Assembly (NCBI RefSeq): GCF_016862955.1
Contig: NZ_BONY01000002.1
Coordinates: 124,001 to 188,000, forward strand
Direction of reading: 5' to 3'
DNA length: 64,000 nt
Source of the DNA: Rhizocola hellebori
GTDB taxonomy: Bacteria > Actinomycetota > Actinomycetes > Mycobacteriales > Micromonosporaceae
The position numbers and the translations under genes were made by a program. Of the stretch, positions 39,969 to 49,142 are shown in pieces (position 1 is the first letter of the stretch; the number at the start of each line of letters is the position of its first letter). Below the pieces are notes generated by a model. It was not told where the DNA came from and ran no database searches. It was given only the letters and a program-made list of their open reading frames with translations.

Positions 39969-42182
39969 TCAGGCCCTCTCGACAAGTGCTTTGATGTCGG
40001 CATACACCTGCGCCGCCATCGCGCGGTCGTCCTCGTCGGCCGAATCGGCGAGCAGCTCGATGAGTTCGTATCCAATCTGGAGGATCAGGTCGCTTTCGTT
40101 GGCGGCCTCCCGGCTCGTGTTCTTGCCGCGGTGCTGAAGGTACAGCCAGGCGGCGATGAGCCGCTCCTGCGCGTTGCGCCGGGCCGCCTCGGTGAAGGCG
40201 TGGCCGGCGGGAAAGATGAAGGGAGTGCTGGCCCTCGATTTGTTGGTGCGAAGCTCCATCGCCGAGGTGTGCAGCAGGTCGACGACGTCGATCGCGGTCG
40301 GCTCGTTGCGGGCGTCGGCGTACTGCCACGCGACCCGATGCACGCCGCCCACGGGCAGCCCGGTTCCGGCCCAGGTGCGGCTGAGCGGCTCGTGCAGCGA
40401 GCCCTTCATCGCCAGATGCCTGTCCACGATGTCGTAGTAGGCCTTACGTTTGCTCGGCTCGTAGGCGAGCACATTGAAGATCGACAGAAGGCCCCGGCGC
40501 TGTGCGGCCACCTCGCCCTCCTCGTCCGCGGCCGCTGTGTCGATGATGCACACCGGATCGAGCGGATTGGCGGCCAGGCGAAGGCCGAGCTCGAAGAGGA
40601 CATTGGGCCGCCAGCCGGTCAGATCGCACAGGCAAAGATCGGTGAGCCTGATCGCTTCCAGCAGGTTGGCCGACACCACCCTGGGCGATCCCATGTCGAG
40701 CGTGCGCTCGATCCTCACGTTGTGGGCGTCGTCCCCGGCGGTCTCCTCGCCGGTCATCTTCTGCGTCACCGCCGCGGCCATGCGGCGTGGCAGCTCGCGC
40801 CAGTTCCGCTCGTCGTACTCGGAGCTGAACGAACACAGCACGAGCACCTTCTCGAAATAGGGAATCACCGTGCGGCTGACCACCGTCGGGGGCAGCTGCC
40901 GGATCCCGTCGAAGCCCGGCAGATCGGCGTAGCGATAGGGAGAGCGCAGAAACTCCTGGATTCCAGCCAGGGCGCGCTTGCCGAGCGCGTCCTCCGGGAT
41001 CTGGCCCGCAGCGCAACTGACCACATTGATGTCGCGCAACAGAAAGGGCGGGGCGGTGGCGAGCTCACGCGGCGCCTCGCTGGTGAAGCAGATCGTCACG
41101 CCCCGGCGGATCACCGCCCGGATGCCCAGCAGCACCATCACGGCCGGTTCCAGCCCGGTGATGTCGAAGAAGGCGAGGTCGGCCTGGCACACCTGCGCCA
41201 CGGCTTCCTGGAGCCCACGCGGGCTGTCGAACACCGTCGAGGCGGCGACGAGGACCGGATCCTTGCGCAACAGCCAGCCGGTCTCATGGGTGATCCGACC
41301 CCGATAGAGATCCTTGAATCCCACGATGGCGTCCGCGAACACCCCCTCCGGCACCCGCCGCCCATCGGCCTGCGACACCACCGCGCACCACATGCGCTCC
41401 GGGCCACGGGCGGGCGGCGGGCGATAGCCGTAGGCCGGGTTGGGAAACAAGCCGATTTCACTGACATCGCCCCGGCGCTGATACGGCGAGTGAAGCTCGG
41501 GACGCACCCTGTCGACCGAGCTCGCGGTCAGCTCGTCTTCCACCATGTCCCGGGCATCGCGCAGGCTCAGGTGCCGGCCCGACTCGGGCTCGCCCCTGGC
41601 CAAGACATCGATGAGCGCCTTGGTGAACGGCGTCGCCGGCTCGTCCGGCCCGGCCCTGGAGTAGTCGCCGCTGCTGGCCGACGCGAACACCGCCACGCCC
41701 GCGCTTCCCACCGGCTGCTGGAACGCCTCCGCCGCCGAGGCCGAGAAACAGGCATCGAGCACCAGGAAAAGCGGAAGCTCCCGGCCGCTCTCCCTGGTCG
41801 CCTCCACCAGATAGGCCAGCCGGAACGCCGAAGAGTCCCGGCTGTCGCTGTCCGCGACTGCGGTGAAGACGGCGAAGTCGCCGGTGGAGGCGAGGCGGTC
41901 GCCGTGGCCGACGTAATAGATCAGCACACCGGTGGGCGGCGCGGTCGGGGCAGGCCTGCGGAGGAACTCTTGTACCTGCTGAACAAGCGCGTTCGGGCTG
42001 TCGGCCGATCCGAAAAGGTCGAGGACATTCTCGGCGGGCACGCCCATCGCTTCTTCGACATATTTCTTGACCATGAGGTACGAGCGTTCGAACACGTCGT
42101 TGTCCAGGCTCGGCCAGGACGGCCAGGCCGCCGCGCCCAGCAGGATGACCCGCACGAACTCCGATTCCACGACGTGCGGCAT
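39969..42182 (-). CDS. Caspase-like protease with tandem TIR/SLOG-like nucleotide domains
   Basis: A 737-residue protein. The N-terminal caspase domain has the catalytic pair: His93 in YYVGHGD and Cys145 in VLDACFSAS. Two copies of an alpha/beta domain follow: the first with DLAFFDITGLEPAVMVLLG (about residue 315), the second with DLCLCDLTGWRPNVLFELG (about 525). The second resembles nucleotide-processing TIR/SLOG/deoxyribosyltransferase folds with the family NxxFELG; the first has lost the Glu. The C-terminal 180 residues are helical. It starts directly after the EACC1 stop. A cell-suicide protease activated by a nucleotide signal is likely. Confidence 0.8.
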   Translation of the reverse strand: MPHVVESEFVRVILLGAAAWPSWPSLDNDVFERSYLMVKKYVEEAMGVPAENVLDLFGSADSPNALVQQVQEFLRRPAPTAPPTGVLIYYVGHGDRLASTGDFAVFTAVADSDSRDSSAFRLAYLVEATRESGRELPLFLVLDACFSASAAEAFQQPVGSAGVAVFASASSGDYSRAGPDEPATPFTKALIDVLARGEPESGRHLSLRDARDMVEDELTASSVDRVRPELHSPYQRRGDVSEIGLFPNPAYGYRPPPARGPERMWCAVVSQADGRRVPEGVFADAIVGFKDLYRGRITHETGWLLRKDPVLVAASTVFDSPRGLQEAVAQVCQADLAFFDITGLEPAVMVLLGIRAVIRRGVTICFTSEAPRELATAPPFLLRDINVVSCAAGQIPEDALGKRALAGIQEFLRSPYRYADLPGFDGIRQLPPTVVSRTVIPYFEKVLVLCSFSSEYDERNWRELPRRMAAAVTQKMTGEETAGDDAHNVRIERTLDMGSPRVVSANLLEAIRLTDLCLCDLTGWRPNVLFELGLRLAANPLDPVCIIDTAAADEEGEVAAQRRGLLSIFNVLAYEPSKRKAYYDIVDRHLAMKGSLHEPLSRTWAGTGLPVGGVHRVAWQYADARNEPTAIDVVDLLHTSAMELRTNKSRASTPFIFPAGHAFTEAARRNAQERLIAAWLYLQHRGKNTSREAANESDLILQIGYELIELLADSADEDDRAMAAQVYADIKALVERA

Positions 42183-42545
42183 CTAGCTGCCGCCAGCGCC
42201 TTTGGTCAGCTGCACGAGCTTCTCGGCCAGCTCACCGGCCTTGCGATTGGACAGGTTGGTGACTTCGACCTGATCGGCGCCACTACTGATGATCACCGAT
42301 GAGCTGTTGCGGCGCGCGATCCACCGCTCCACACCGCGGGCCACCGCGACCAGAGCCGGGGTTCCCAGCAGAATCACCAGCGTGGCACCGAGATCCTGGG
42401 TGTCGGCGTTGGCGCGCACCTGCTCGATCTGCAGCGCGCCGTCCTCGTCGAGGAGGAACTCGCGCAGCTCCGAAGCCAACGCGCTCGCCTGGCTGAGCGG
42501 GACGCCATCGAGCTCAACATCTAGGCGGTGCAGGGCATCAGCCAT
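42183..42545 (-). CDS. Effector-associated constant component EACC1
   Basis: A 120-residue protein matching EACC1 of actinomycete conflict systems: N-terminal LDVELDGVPLSQASALASELREFL, a hydrophobic helix (about 52-72), then RWIARRNSSSVII and VEVTNLSN. EACC1 is the invariant partner placed before variable effectors such as caspases and trypsins. It abuts the caspase start without a gap. GGAGGACTCC precedes the ATG. Its biochemical role is unknown. Confidence 0.8.
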   Translation of the reverse strand: MADALHRLDVELDGVPLSQASALASELREFLLDEDGALQIEQVRANADTQDLGATLVILLGTPALVAVARGVERWIARRNSSSVIISSGADQVEVTNLSNRKAGELAEKLVQLTKGAGGS

Positions 42546-42777
42546 CCCCGGAGTCCTCCGTTTACCAACCTAGTTGCTCCTACCGGTACCGACATTAACG
42601 TGGCAGCCGCAATGTCGAAAGAGGACAGACGCTTTCCACCTGAATGGCGCGGCCACCGCACTGTCACACGGGGCGGGTCGCCCGAACGGATGACCGATCG
42701 CCAGGCCAGCACCGGTGTGACACAACGGTTACATGACTGTGAAGGCGTGGTTAGACGGCCGGCCGACCGTGGCGGGC

Positions 42778-43419
42778 ATGACCACACTCAAGAGCACGCT
42801 GGCCGCCTGCGCGGCGATCCTGTTGCTGGCCGGTTGCGGTGCGCCGGCCAGTAAGCCCCAAGCCGATCCCCAGCAGTCGGCGGCGCCCACCGCGCCTTCA
42901 TCCGCAGCGCAGTCACCGGCTCCCGCCTCGGTGCTGCCGCTGCCCACGTCGGATGCGCCCCAAGGCCTGCTGCAGGCCGTTCAGGCCACCGCATTCGCCG
43001 ACCACGATCAGCTCGTTTTTGCTTTTGGGGGTACCAAGGCCTCCGTGCGCCGGATCGAATTCGTCAGCGAGGTCCGCGAGGACCCCTCCGACCGTCCCGT
43101 GTCGCTGGCCGGAAACTCTTTCCTGGTAGTCGTTTTCGACGGCACCCTGGACACCGCCGGACGGGAACCCGATCCGGGCAAGGCGCGCAAGTACACCGGC
43201 CCCACCCGGATCACCCCGGGCCTGCCTGTGCTCAAGGAGGTCGCCGCGGCCGGCGACTTCGAGTTCGTGCTCAGCTTCGGGGTGGGGATGGGCCGGCCCG
43301 CCTGCGTCACCGCGAAAACTCAGACCGGTCCGGCCCGTCTGGTCCTGGATCTGTGGCACGACCGCGCCCACCAGCCCGCCGACGCCGCCTGCAGCGGGAC
43401 GGTCAAGGTTCAGCGGTAG
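42778..43419 (+). CDS. Lipoprotein with AMIN-like domain
   Basis: A 213-residue lipoprotein: signal sequence with lipobox LLAGC, a Ser/Ala/Pro/Gln-rich linker to about residue 65, then an AMIN-like domain beginning DHDQLVFAFGG, with GNSFLVVVFDG and ending ARLVLDLWH. AMIN-like modules bind cell-wall components. ATG at 42778 is chosen to give a proper lipoprotein signal; an upstream in-frame ATG at 42733 would add 15 residues. It converges on the SnoaL gene (10-base overlap). Confidence 0.8.
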   Translation: MTTLKSTLAACAAILLLAGCGAPASKPQADPQQSAAPTAPSSAAQSPAPASVLPLPTSDAPQGLLQAVQATAFADHDQLVFAFGGTKASVRRIEFVSEVREDPSDRPVSLAGNSFLVVVFDGTLDTAGREPDPGKARKYTGPTRITPGLPVLKEVAAAGDFEFVLSFGVGMGRPACVTAKTQTGPARLVLDLWHDRAHQPADAACSGTVKVQR

Positions 43420-43775
43420 CCGTTTTCCTTCAGCTCGATGACCCAGGCCCGGCGTTCGGCGATCTTGCCGTCGCGCATCACGAACACCTCCGCCATGGAC
43501 ATCGCCATCACCTCGCCGCTGTCGCGGGTCGCCGAGCCGGTGAGTTCGGCCATGACGACATCGCCCTGCTCGACCATGCGGACGACCTCAAGCTGCGGCG
43601 GGCCGGTGAAGCCCTCGCCGTCGATGGCGTCGTTGTAGGCCTGTTTTCCGGTCAGGTGGAAGTGCCCGAAGACGGTCCACTCGATGTCATCGGTCAGGCA
43701 GGACAGGATCTGCTCATGATCGTTCTTGCGGAAGCCGTCCAGATAGGTCTGCACGGTCTGGATGTTTCTCGACAT
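43410..43775 (-). CDS. SnoaL/NTF2-like protein
   Basis: A 121-residue single-domain NTF2-like protein: NIQTVQTYLDGFRKNDHEQI at the start, then TDDIEWTVFGHFHLTGKQAY and EVFVMRDGKIAERRAWV. Members are small-molecule isomerases, dehydratases or unknown. ATG at 43775 follows GGAGGAACC. Confidence 0.85.
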   Translation of the reverse strand: MSRNIQTVQTYLDGFRKNDHEQILSCLTDDIEWTVFGHFHLTGKQAYNDAIDGEGFTGPPQLEVVRMVEQGDVVMAELTGSATRDSGEVMAMSMAEVFVMRDGKIAERRAWVIELKENGYR

Positions 43776-43909
43776 GGTTCCTCCGGCGGCTGTCCAACTC
43801 CGTCCAGCCGGGTCCAGGATCGCCCGGCCGAGGCCATAGTGGCCGCTCATCATTATCGCGGCGCTCCGCGCTACCTCGCCGCTGCCCTCGAATAGATTGA
43901 CAGTGCCCG

Positions 43910-44902
43910 ATGACAAAACTCGCCACTCCGCTCCGTGGTCTGGTCGTGGTCCTGGCCTCGACCGTGATCGTCCTGTCCGCCTCCTCTTCCTACGCCGCGA
44001 CACCGCTGCCGGCGCCCAGCAACCTGCAGGCCATGCACGTCTCCGACACCAGCGCCGACTTCGTCTGGCTACACGACGGTGCCACCGCACAAGATGTGGT
44101 CGAGCGAAGGGTCAACGGGGTGTGGCGCGAATTCGGCCGTACCAACGCTGGATTCCTTGCTATGAGCGCGCTTTCGCCGGCCACCAGCTACACCTTTCGG
44201 GTGTACTCCATTCCGGTGTCGGGCCTTGGTTTCTCCACCAGCCCGCGCTCCGCGCCGCTGTCGTTCACCACGCTCAGCGGCCCGGACACGGTGCCCCCGG
44301 CCAAGCCCGCCTCGCCCACATTCAGCAGCATCACCACCACGTCCGTGAATGTGTTCTGGCCCGAAACAACCGATAACGTCCAGGTCACCGGCTACTACCT
44401 GCAGCGGCTCACGGCGGGTGTCTGGTCCACCTTGCGCACGGTCGGCCCCGGTGAGCGGTTCCAGACCGTCAACGGCCTGAGCGCCGGCACGTCCTACACC
44501 TTTGGTGTCATTGCCTTTGACGCCCGGGGCAACGCTTCACCTCGCTCCGACGCGGGCACCGTCACCACGTTGGCCAACACGGCGACGCTGACCTGCCGGG
44601 TCCACCTGATCGTCTACAACCCCGGCTTCACCGCGGACATCACGCTGATCAACAGCACCACCGCTCCGATCTCCGGCTGGACGATCCAATTCACCGCGCC
44701 CCTGACCACCAGCGTCGGATCGGCCTTCAACGGCACGATCACGCGCAACGGCGAGGCGTTCACCCTCACCCCGGCCTTCTACTACGCCACACTGCCGCCG
44801 GGACTTCAGGCCACCCTCGGCTTCTCCGGCACTTCCACCTCACCGGTGTTCGCCGGGCCGACCGGATTCACCGCCGCCGGGGTGCCCTGCACCGTCGGGT
44901 AA
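43910..44902 (+). CDS. Secreted two-FnIII plus CBM2 protein without enzyme domain
   Basis: A 330-residue exported protein: signal peptide (about 1-30, SYAA), two fibronectin type III domains (about 33-118 and 125-215; APSNLQAMHVSDTSADFVW, TSYTFGVIAFDARGNAS), and a C-terminal CBM2 (about 222-330; CRVHLIVYNPGFTADITLIN). No catalytic module is present, so it may bind cellulose or chitin as an attachment or scaffold protein. Confidence 0.87.
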   Translation: MTKLATPLRGLVVVLASTVIVLSASSSYAATPLPAPSNLQAMHVSDTSADFVWLHDGATAQDVVERRVNGVWREFGRTNAGFLAMSALSPATSYTFRVYSIPVSGLGFSTSPRSAPLSFTTLSGPDTVPPAKPASPTFSSITTTSVNVFWPETTDNVQVTGYYLQRLTAGVWSTLRTVGPGERFQTVNGLSAGTSYTFGVIAFDARGNASPRSDAGTVTTLANTATLTCRVHLIVYNPGFTADITLINSTTAPISGWTIQFTAPLTTSVGSAFNGTITRNGEAFTLTPAFYYATLPPGLQATLGFSGTSTSPVFAGPTGFTAAGVPCTVG

Positions 44903-44908
44903 CACCCG

Positions 44909-44961
44909 CCCATCGGTGTTGCCGATCCCCCGACAACATGCCAACCGGCAACACCGATGGG
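44909..44961 (+). terminator. Long hairpin terminator after the FnIII-CBM2 gene
   Basis: Perfect 16-bp inverted repeat CCCATCGGTGTTGCCG / CGGCAACACCGATGGG with a 21-base loop, seven bases after the stop codon. It also argues against a start of the next gene at 44916. Confidence 0.85.
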
Positions 44962-45011
44962 GACGACGACCAGCTCACCGATATGCTGCGGTCATCGACG
45001 GTTATGACCGC

Positions 45012-47597
45012 GTGAGCCGGGAGCCGGAGAGCCCAATTGCGGCTTTCCGGCTCGACGCCGTGAAGTCCATAACCGACCTCGCCCTGGCCCTTCGTGAACT
45101 ACGTCGCCGCCACGCCCGCGTGAGCGGCACGGCCGAGCTGACCTATCGGGCGCTGGCCGCCCGAACCGGGTGGTCACACGGCATCATCGGCGAATACCTG
45201 GCCGGGCGGGTGCTGCCGCCCACCGACCGGTTCGATGTGCTGATCCGGCTGCTGGGCGCCAGCCCGGCTGAACAGGGCGCGCTGGCCACCGCACGTGACC
45301 GGGTCGAGGAAGTCCGCCGCGCCCCGGCGGGCTCGCCTGCCAACACGGTCGCGCTGCCCCGCCATCTTCCGGCCGAGGCGTTCGGCTTCACCGGCCGAGA
45401 CCAGCAGCTCGCCGAGCTGGACGCGGTCCTGGAGCGCGGCTCGCACGATTCCGCAGTCGTCATCTGCGCCATATCGGGAATGGCCGGCGTCGGCAAGACC
45501 ACGCTCGCGCTGCACTGGGCGCATCGTCTCACCGACCGCTTTCCCGACGGCCAGCTCTACCTGGATTTGCGCGGCTATGACCGCGAGCAGCCGGTGACGC
45601 CCAGCGATGCGCTGGCCCGGTTCATCCGCAGCCTGGGCCTTGCGCCGGGCGACGTTCCCGCCGACCTTGACGAGCGCGCGGCCTGTTACCGCACCCTGCT
45701 CGCGGGTCGGCGCATGCTGGTGTTGCTGGACAACGCCTCCGGCGTCGACCAGGTCCGGCCGCTGCTGCCCGGCACCGCCAGCTGCCTCGTGCTGATCACC
45801 AGCCGCAATAACCTGGCCGGGCTGGTGGCCCGGGAGGGCGCTCGTCGGGTCGACCTCGAGGTGCTGGACGACGCCGACGCGGTCGCCTTGCTGCGCGCGG
45901 TCATCGGCTGGCGCGTCGACGCCGAGCCCGAGGCCGCGCTCGGCCTGGTGCGGCTGTGCGCCGGGTTGCCGTTGGCGTTGCGGATCGCCGCGGAGACGGC
46001 AGTGGCCCGCCCGGCGATGACCCTGGCCCGGCTGGTCGGCGATCTGTGGGACGAAAAGGGCCGCCTCGACCAGCTCAGCGCCGCGGGCGACGCACGAACA
46101 GCGGTGCGGAGCGTGTTCTCCTGGTCGTACCAGAACCTGTCCGCCGAAGCGGCGCAGGCGTTCGGGTTGCTGGGCCTGCATCCCGGCCGCGACCTCGACC
46201 TGTTTGACCTGGCTGCGCTGGCCGGCACCGAGCCGGCCCACGCCCAGGCCGCGATCGACGAACTAGTTCAGGCTCATCTGCTCGACCCCGCCGGCAACGG
46301 CATGTTCACGATGCATGATTTGCTTCGGGTGTACGCCGCCGAATGCGCCCCGGATCGGCGCGCACCACTGACCCGGCTGCTCGACCACTACACACAATCG
46401 GCCACGGCCGCAGTCGACGCCCTGTTCCCCCACGACCGCGCCGGCCGCCCACCGGTCCCCCCGACCCACTCATCTCCCGTGCCGACGGCGAGGTTGCTGC
46501 CCGCCGAGGCGGTGTCCTGGTTGGACAGTCATCGGCCCAATCTGGTGGAACTGGCCCGATTCTCGGCCCGCAACGGCTGGCCGGCGCACACCGTCGCGCT
46601 GTCCGGGATCCTGTGGCGCCACTTCGAGGTCGGCGGGCACTACCAGGAGGCGCTGGCCGTGCACTCCAGCGCCGTCGACGCGGCACGCAGCGACCCACGC
46701 GGCGCGGCAGGACACGGCCTGGCCACCGTGCTGGCCAACCTTGGCAACGTCTACTGGTGGCTGGGCGACTACCGCGATGCGCTCACCCACTTCCAGGAGG
46801 CGCTGACCGGGCATCGCGAAAGCGGCGACACTGACGGTGAGGCTCGGGCGCTGGCCCGCATCGGCGTCGTCCACGAACGGCTCGGCGACTATGGGCAGGC
46901 TCAAACGCGACTGCAGCAGGCGCTCGACCTCTACCGCGCCGCGGAAAACCGGCACGGCGAAGGAGTGCAACTGGTCAACCTTGGCACCGTACACCGCAGG
47001 CTTGGCCGCTACGAGCAGGCGGCGCAGCACCACGAGCTGGCCGTGAAGTTCTTCGCGGAGCTCGGCGATCGGCGGCTGGAAGGTTACGCGGCGGGCAATC
47101 TGGGCGCCGATTACGGTCTGCTGGACCGCCACGACGAAGCCCTGGACCAACTCGAGCGGGCCCTTGACCAATGCCGCGACTCCAATGATCCCGGCGGGCA
47201 GGCCAGTGCGATGGCCGGCATCGGCGCGGTCCTGCTGCGGATGGGCCGGTTCCAGCAGGCGCTGGAGCAGCTGCTGCCGGCTCTGGCGATCAGCCGTGAG
47301 ACCAGCGAACGCGCTCTGGAGACCGAAGTGCTCAACTGTCTGGGCGAGACGATGCGTGCCATGGGCGACCTCGCCCCGGCGCTGGATCACCATGAGGCGG
47401 CGCTGGCCTTGACTCAGCGCACCGGTGACCCTTTTGAACAGGCGCGCTCGCTGGACGGGATAGCCCAGACGCATCAGCTCGCGGGCGAGATGGACAGGGC
47501 GCGGGAACATTGGCGGCAGGCGCTTGCCATCTACGTCCGCCTCGCCGTACCCGAGGCGGACGCGGTGCGCGCCAACCTCAGCAGCGCTGGCCGTTGA
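45012..47597 (+). CDS. STAND ATPase: HTH, NB-ARC and TPR
   Basis: About 861 residues. An N-terminal HTH (about 18-75; LALALRELRRRH, LAARTGWSHGIIGEYL) is followed by an NB-ARC ATPase (about 115-400) with Walker A SGMAGVGKTT and Walker B MLVLLDNA, a winged helix, and a C-terminal TPR array (about 560-850; repeats such as ANLGNVYWWLGDY and ARIGVVHERLGDY). This is the AfsR/GutR-like signal-ATPase layout, used as transcription regulators or immune-type sensors. The GTG at 45012 is after the preceding terminator, but no clear ribosome site is seen; start uncertain. Confidence 0.85.
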   Translation: MSREPESPIAAFRLDAVKSITDLALALRELRRRHARVSGTAELTYRALAARTGWSHGIIGEYLAGRVLPPTDRFDVLIRLLGASPAEQGALATARDRVEEVRRAPAGSPANTVALPRHLPAEAFGFTGRDQQLAELDAVLERGSHDSAVVICAISGMAGVGKTTLALHWAHRLTDRFPDGQLYLDLRGYDREQPVTPSDALARFIRSLGLAPGDVPADLDERAACYRTLLAGRRMLVLLDNASGVDQVRPLLPGTASCLVLITSRNNLAGLVAREGARRVDLEVLDDADAVALLRAVIGWRVDAEPEAALGLVRLCAGLPLALRIAAETAVARPAMTLARLVGDLWDEKGRLDQLSAAGDARTAVRSVFSWSYQNLSAEAAQAFGLLGLHPGRDLDLFDLAALAGTEPAHAQAAIDELVQAHLLDPAGNGMFTMHDLLRVYAAECAPDRRAPLTRLLDHYTQSATAAVDALFPHDRAGRPPVPPTHSSPVPTARLLPAEAVSWLDSHRPNLVELARFSARNGWPAHTVALSGILWRHFEVGGHYQEALAVHSSAVDAARSDPRGAAGHGLATVLANLGNVYWWLGDYRDALTHFQEALTGHRESGDTDGEARALARIGVVHERLGDYGQAQTRLQQALDLYRAAENRHGEGVQLVNLGTVHRRLGRYEQAAQHHELAVKFFAELGDRRLEGYAAGNLGADYGLLDRHDEALDQLERALDQCRDSNDPGGQASAMAGIGAVLLRMGRFQQALEQLLPALAISRETSERALETEVLNCLGETMRAMGDLAPALDHHEAALALTQRTGDPFEQARSLDGIAQTHQLAGEMDRAREHWRQALAIYVRLAVPEADAVRANLSSAGR

Positions 47598-47979
47598 CGG
47601 TGATTTCGGTGGGTAGCTCGGCGATGGTTGCGGTGGCCGTCCAGCCGAACGTCACCGCACCTCCCGTCGGGATCTTTTGGGTCCACGGCGCAGGTGTCGC
47701 CAGCATTTCTCTCGGGTTGACCTGGATCAGCGCAGCCGACCACACCGCTGTGGCCTGGGCCGGAGTGAGGAAGGTCCAGCGCGCCCGCCAACCGTCGATC
47801 TCTGGGCCGCTGTTGGCGATCGCCAGATCGGCCGTGAAGCCGCCGGGCCACGACGAGAACGTGTAGCGGCAGGTCACCGCGGGCGACGCGGCGTGTGCCG
47901 GGGCAGCCGTGGTGGCAACCAGCGCCACGGCCGCGACCAGGGCAGTTGTCATTGTTCTCAACGAAGATGCCACGGGCAC
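47578..47979 (-). CDS. Secreted single-module CBM2 protein
   Basis: About 133 residues: signal peptide ending PAHAA, then one CBM2 (VTCRYTFSSWPGGFTADLAIAN, IDGWRARWTF, and end TVNGQRC). A cysteine pair (first and last residues of the module) fits CBM2. No enzyme is attached. GTG at 47979 gives a positively charged n-region; ATG at 47952 is an alternative. It converges with the STAND gene, with a 20-base overlap of the ends. Confidence 0.8.
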   Translation of the reverse strand: MPVASSLRTMTTALVAAVALVATTAAPAHAASPAVTCRYTFSSWPGGFTADLAIANSGPEIDGWRARWTFLTPAQATAVWSAALIQVNPREMLATPAPWTQKIPTGGAVTFGWTATATIAELPTEITVNGQRC

Positions 47980-48059
47980 ACTATCTGCCGATGCGTCGAG
48001 CCCTGTCAATGGGCACAGCAGGCAGCGATCATGGTCTGTCCAATGTAGAGTCCCACCCC

Positions 48060-49112
48060 GTGAACCTTCGGCAATGGAAGCCGGTCACGGCGGTGACGCT
48101 GGGAACGGTGCTGGTGCTGGCCGCCGCGACCGCGCTGTTCTTGGTGCTGACCAACGACACTGCGGCGCCGGGCGCGCAGCCGCAGGTCACCGCCACCGAG
48201 TCGGCCGAGGACGTCGCGGCCCTGCCGGTCGACATCTCGCCGTCGGCCTCCCCCGGCGCCTCCGCTTCGGCGACGCCTTCGCCCCGAGCCCCGGCACCGC
48301 CTGCCCCGGCGCCCGCGCCGGGCGGCACCCTGTGTGGGGCGTCGTTCGCCAACGAGGGTTCCACCTATCGGGACGCGCTTGCCCGTGAGGACGGGCTCTT
48401 CGGCGGCCTGGACATGGTTCGGGTCTTCTTCAGCGGCGCACCGCCCGCGTGGCCGGGCAGCCCGGCCGACATCCCCCGGCGCACGGTCAACGTGTCGTTC
48501 AAGTTCAACGCCGCCGACGTCATCGCGGGCAAACACGATGCGGCGATGCGCACCTGGTTCGCCGGCGTGCCACGCACCATCGACGTCTACTGGACCTACT
48601 ACCACGAGCCGGAAGACAACATCCGCGACGGCGAGTTCACGGCGGCCCAATACCGCTCGGCGTGGCAGCGGTTGCGCGGCCTGGCCAACGAAGCGGGCAA
48701 CGCCCGGCTGCGTTCCGCGCTGGTGCTTATGGAGTGGACCCTGCGCCCGGCTTCGGGACGCAACTGGCGTGACTACTATCCGGGCAACGCCACCATCGAC
48801 GTGCTCAGCTGGGACGTCTACAACCTTGAGGCCGAAAAGGGCCGCTACACCGCCCCGGCCACCCTGTTCGGGCAGATCGTCACCATCGCCCGCGGCGAAG
48901 GCAGGCCCTGGGCGGTGTCGGAGTTCGGGTCACACCTGGCCACCGGCGACACCGGCGCCGCGAGAGCGGCCTGGCTGGCCGATTCCGCCCGGTACCTGAC
49001 CGAGCAGAAGGCCGTCTTCGCCGCCTACTTCGACCTCGACTGGGAGACCGGCGACTACCGCCTGCGCGACGCCGCCGGCCTGGCCCAGTGGAAGGCCTTC
49101 TGTAGCCGGTGA
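48060..49112 (+). CDS. Membrane-anchored GH26-like glycoside hydrolase
   Basis: A 350-residue protein: N-terminal membrane helix (about 10-30), a long Ala/Pro/Ser linker to about residue 90, then a TIM-barrel hydrolase. YYHEPED (Glu183, likely acid/base) and SEFGS (Glu278, likely nucleophile), plus IDVLSWDVYN before the latter, match clan GH-A beta-mannanase (GH26) patterns. Substrate may be mannan or another plant or fungal glycan. GTG at 48060 is chosen because the helix begins right after it. Confidence 0.75.
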   Translation: MNLRQWKPVTAVTLGTVLVLAAATALFLVLTNDTAAPGAQPQVTATESAEDVAALPVDISPSASPGASASATPSPRAPAPPAPAPAPGGTLCGASFANEGSTYRDALAREDGLFGGLDMVRVFFSGAPPAWPGSPADIPRRTVNVSFKFNAADVIAGKHDAAMRTWFAGVPRTIDVYWTYYHEPEDNIRDGEFTAAQYRSAWQRLRGLANEAGNARLRSALVLMEWTLRPASGRNWRDYYPGNATIDVLSWDVYNLEAEKGRYTAPATLFGQIVTIARGEGRPWAVSEFGSHLATGDTGAARAAWLADSARYLTEQKAVFAAYFDLDWETGDYRLRDAAGLAQWKAFCSR

Positions 49113-49142
49113 CCGGCTCCGCCCGTGCCTAGGGTGGGTTCA

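Noticed and set aside
39957-42302. 781-codon plus-strand frame opposite the caspase and EACC1 genes
   Set aside because: Opposite strand carries caspase and EACC1 motifs; this frame is Arg/Gly-rich with no recognisable domain.
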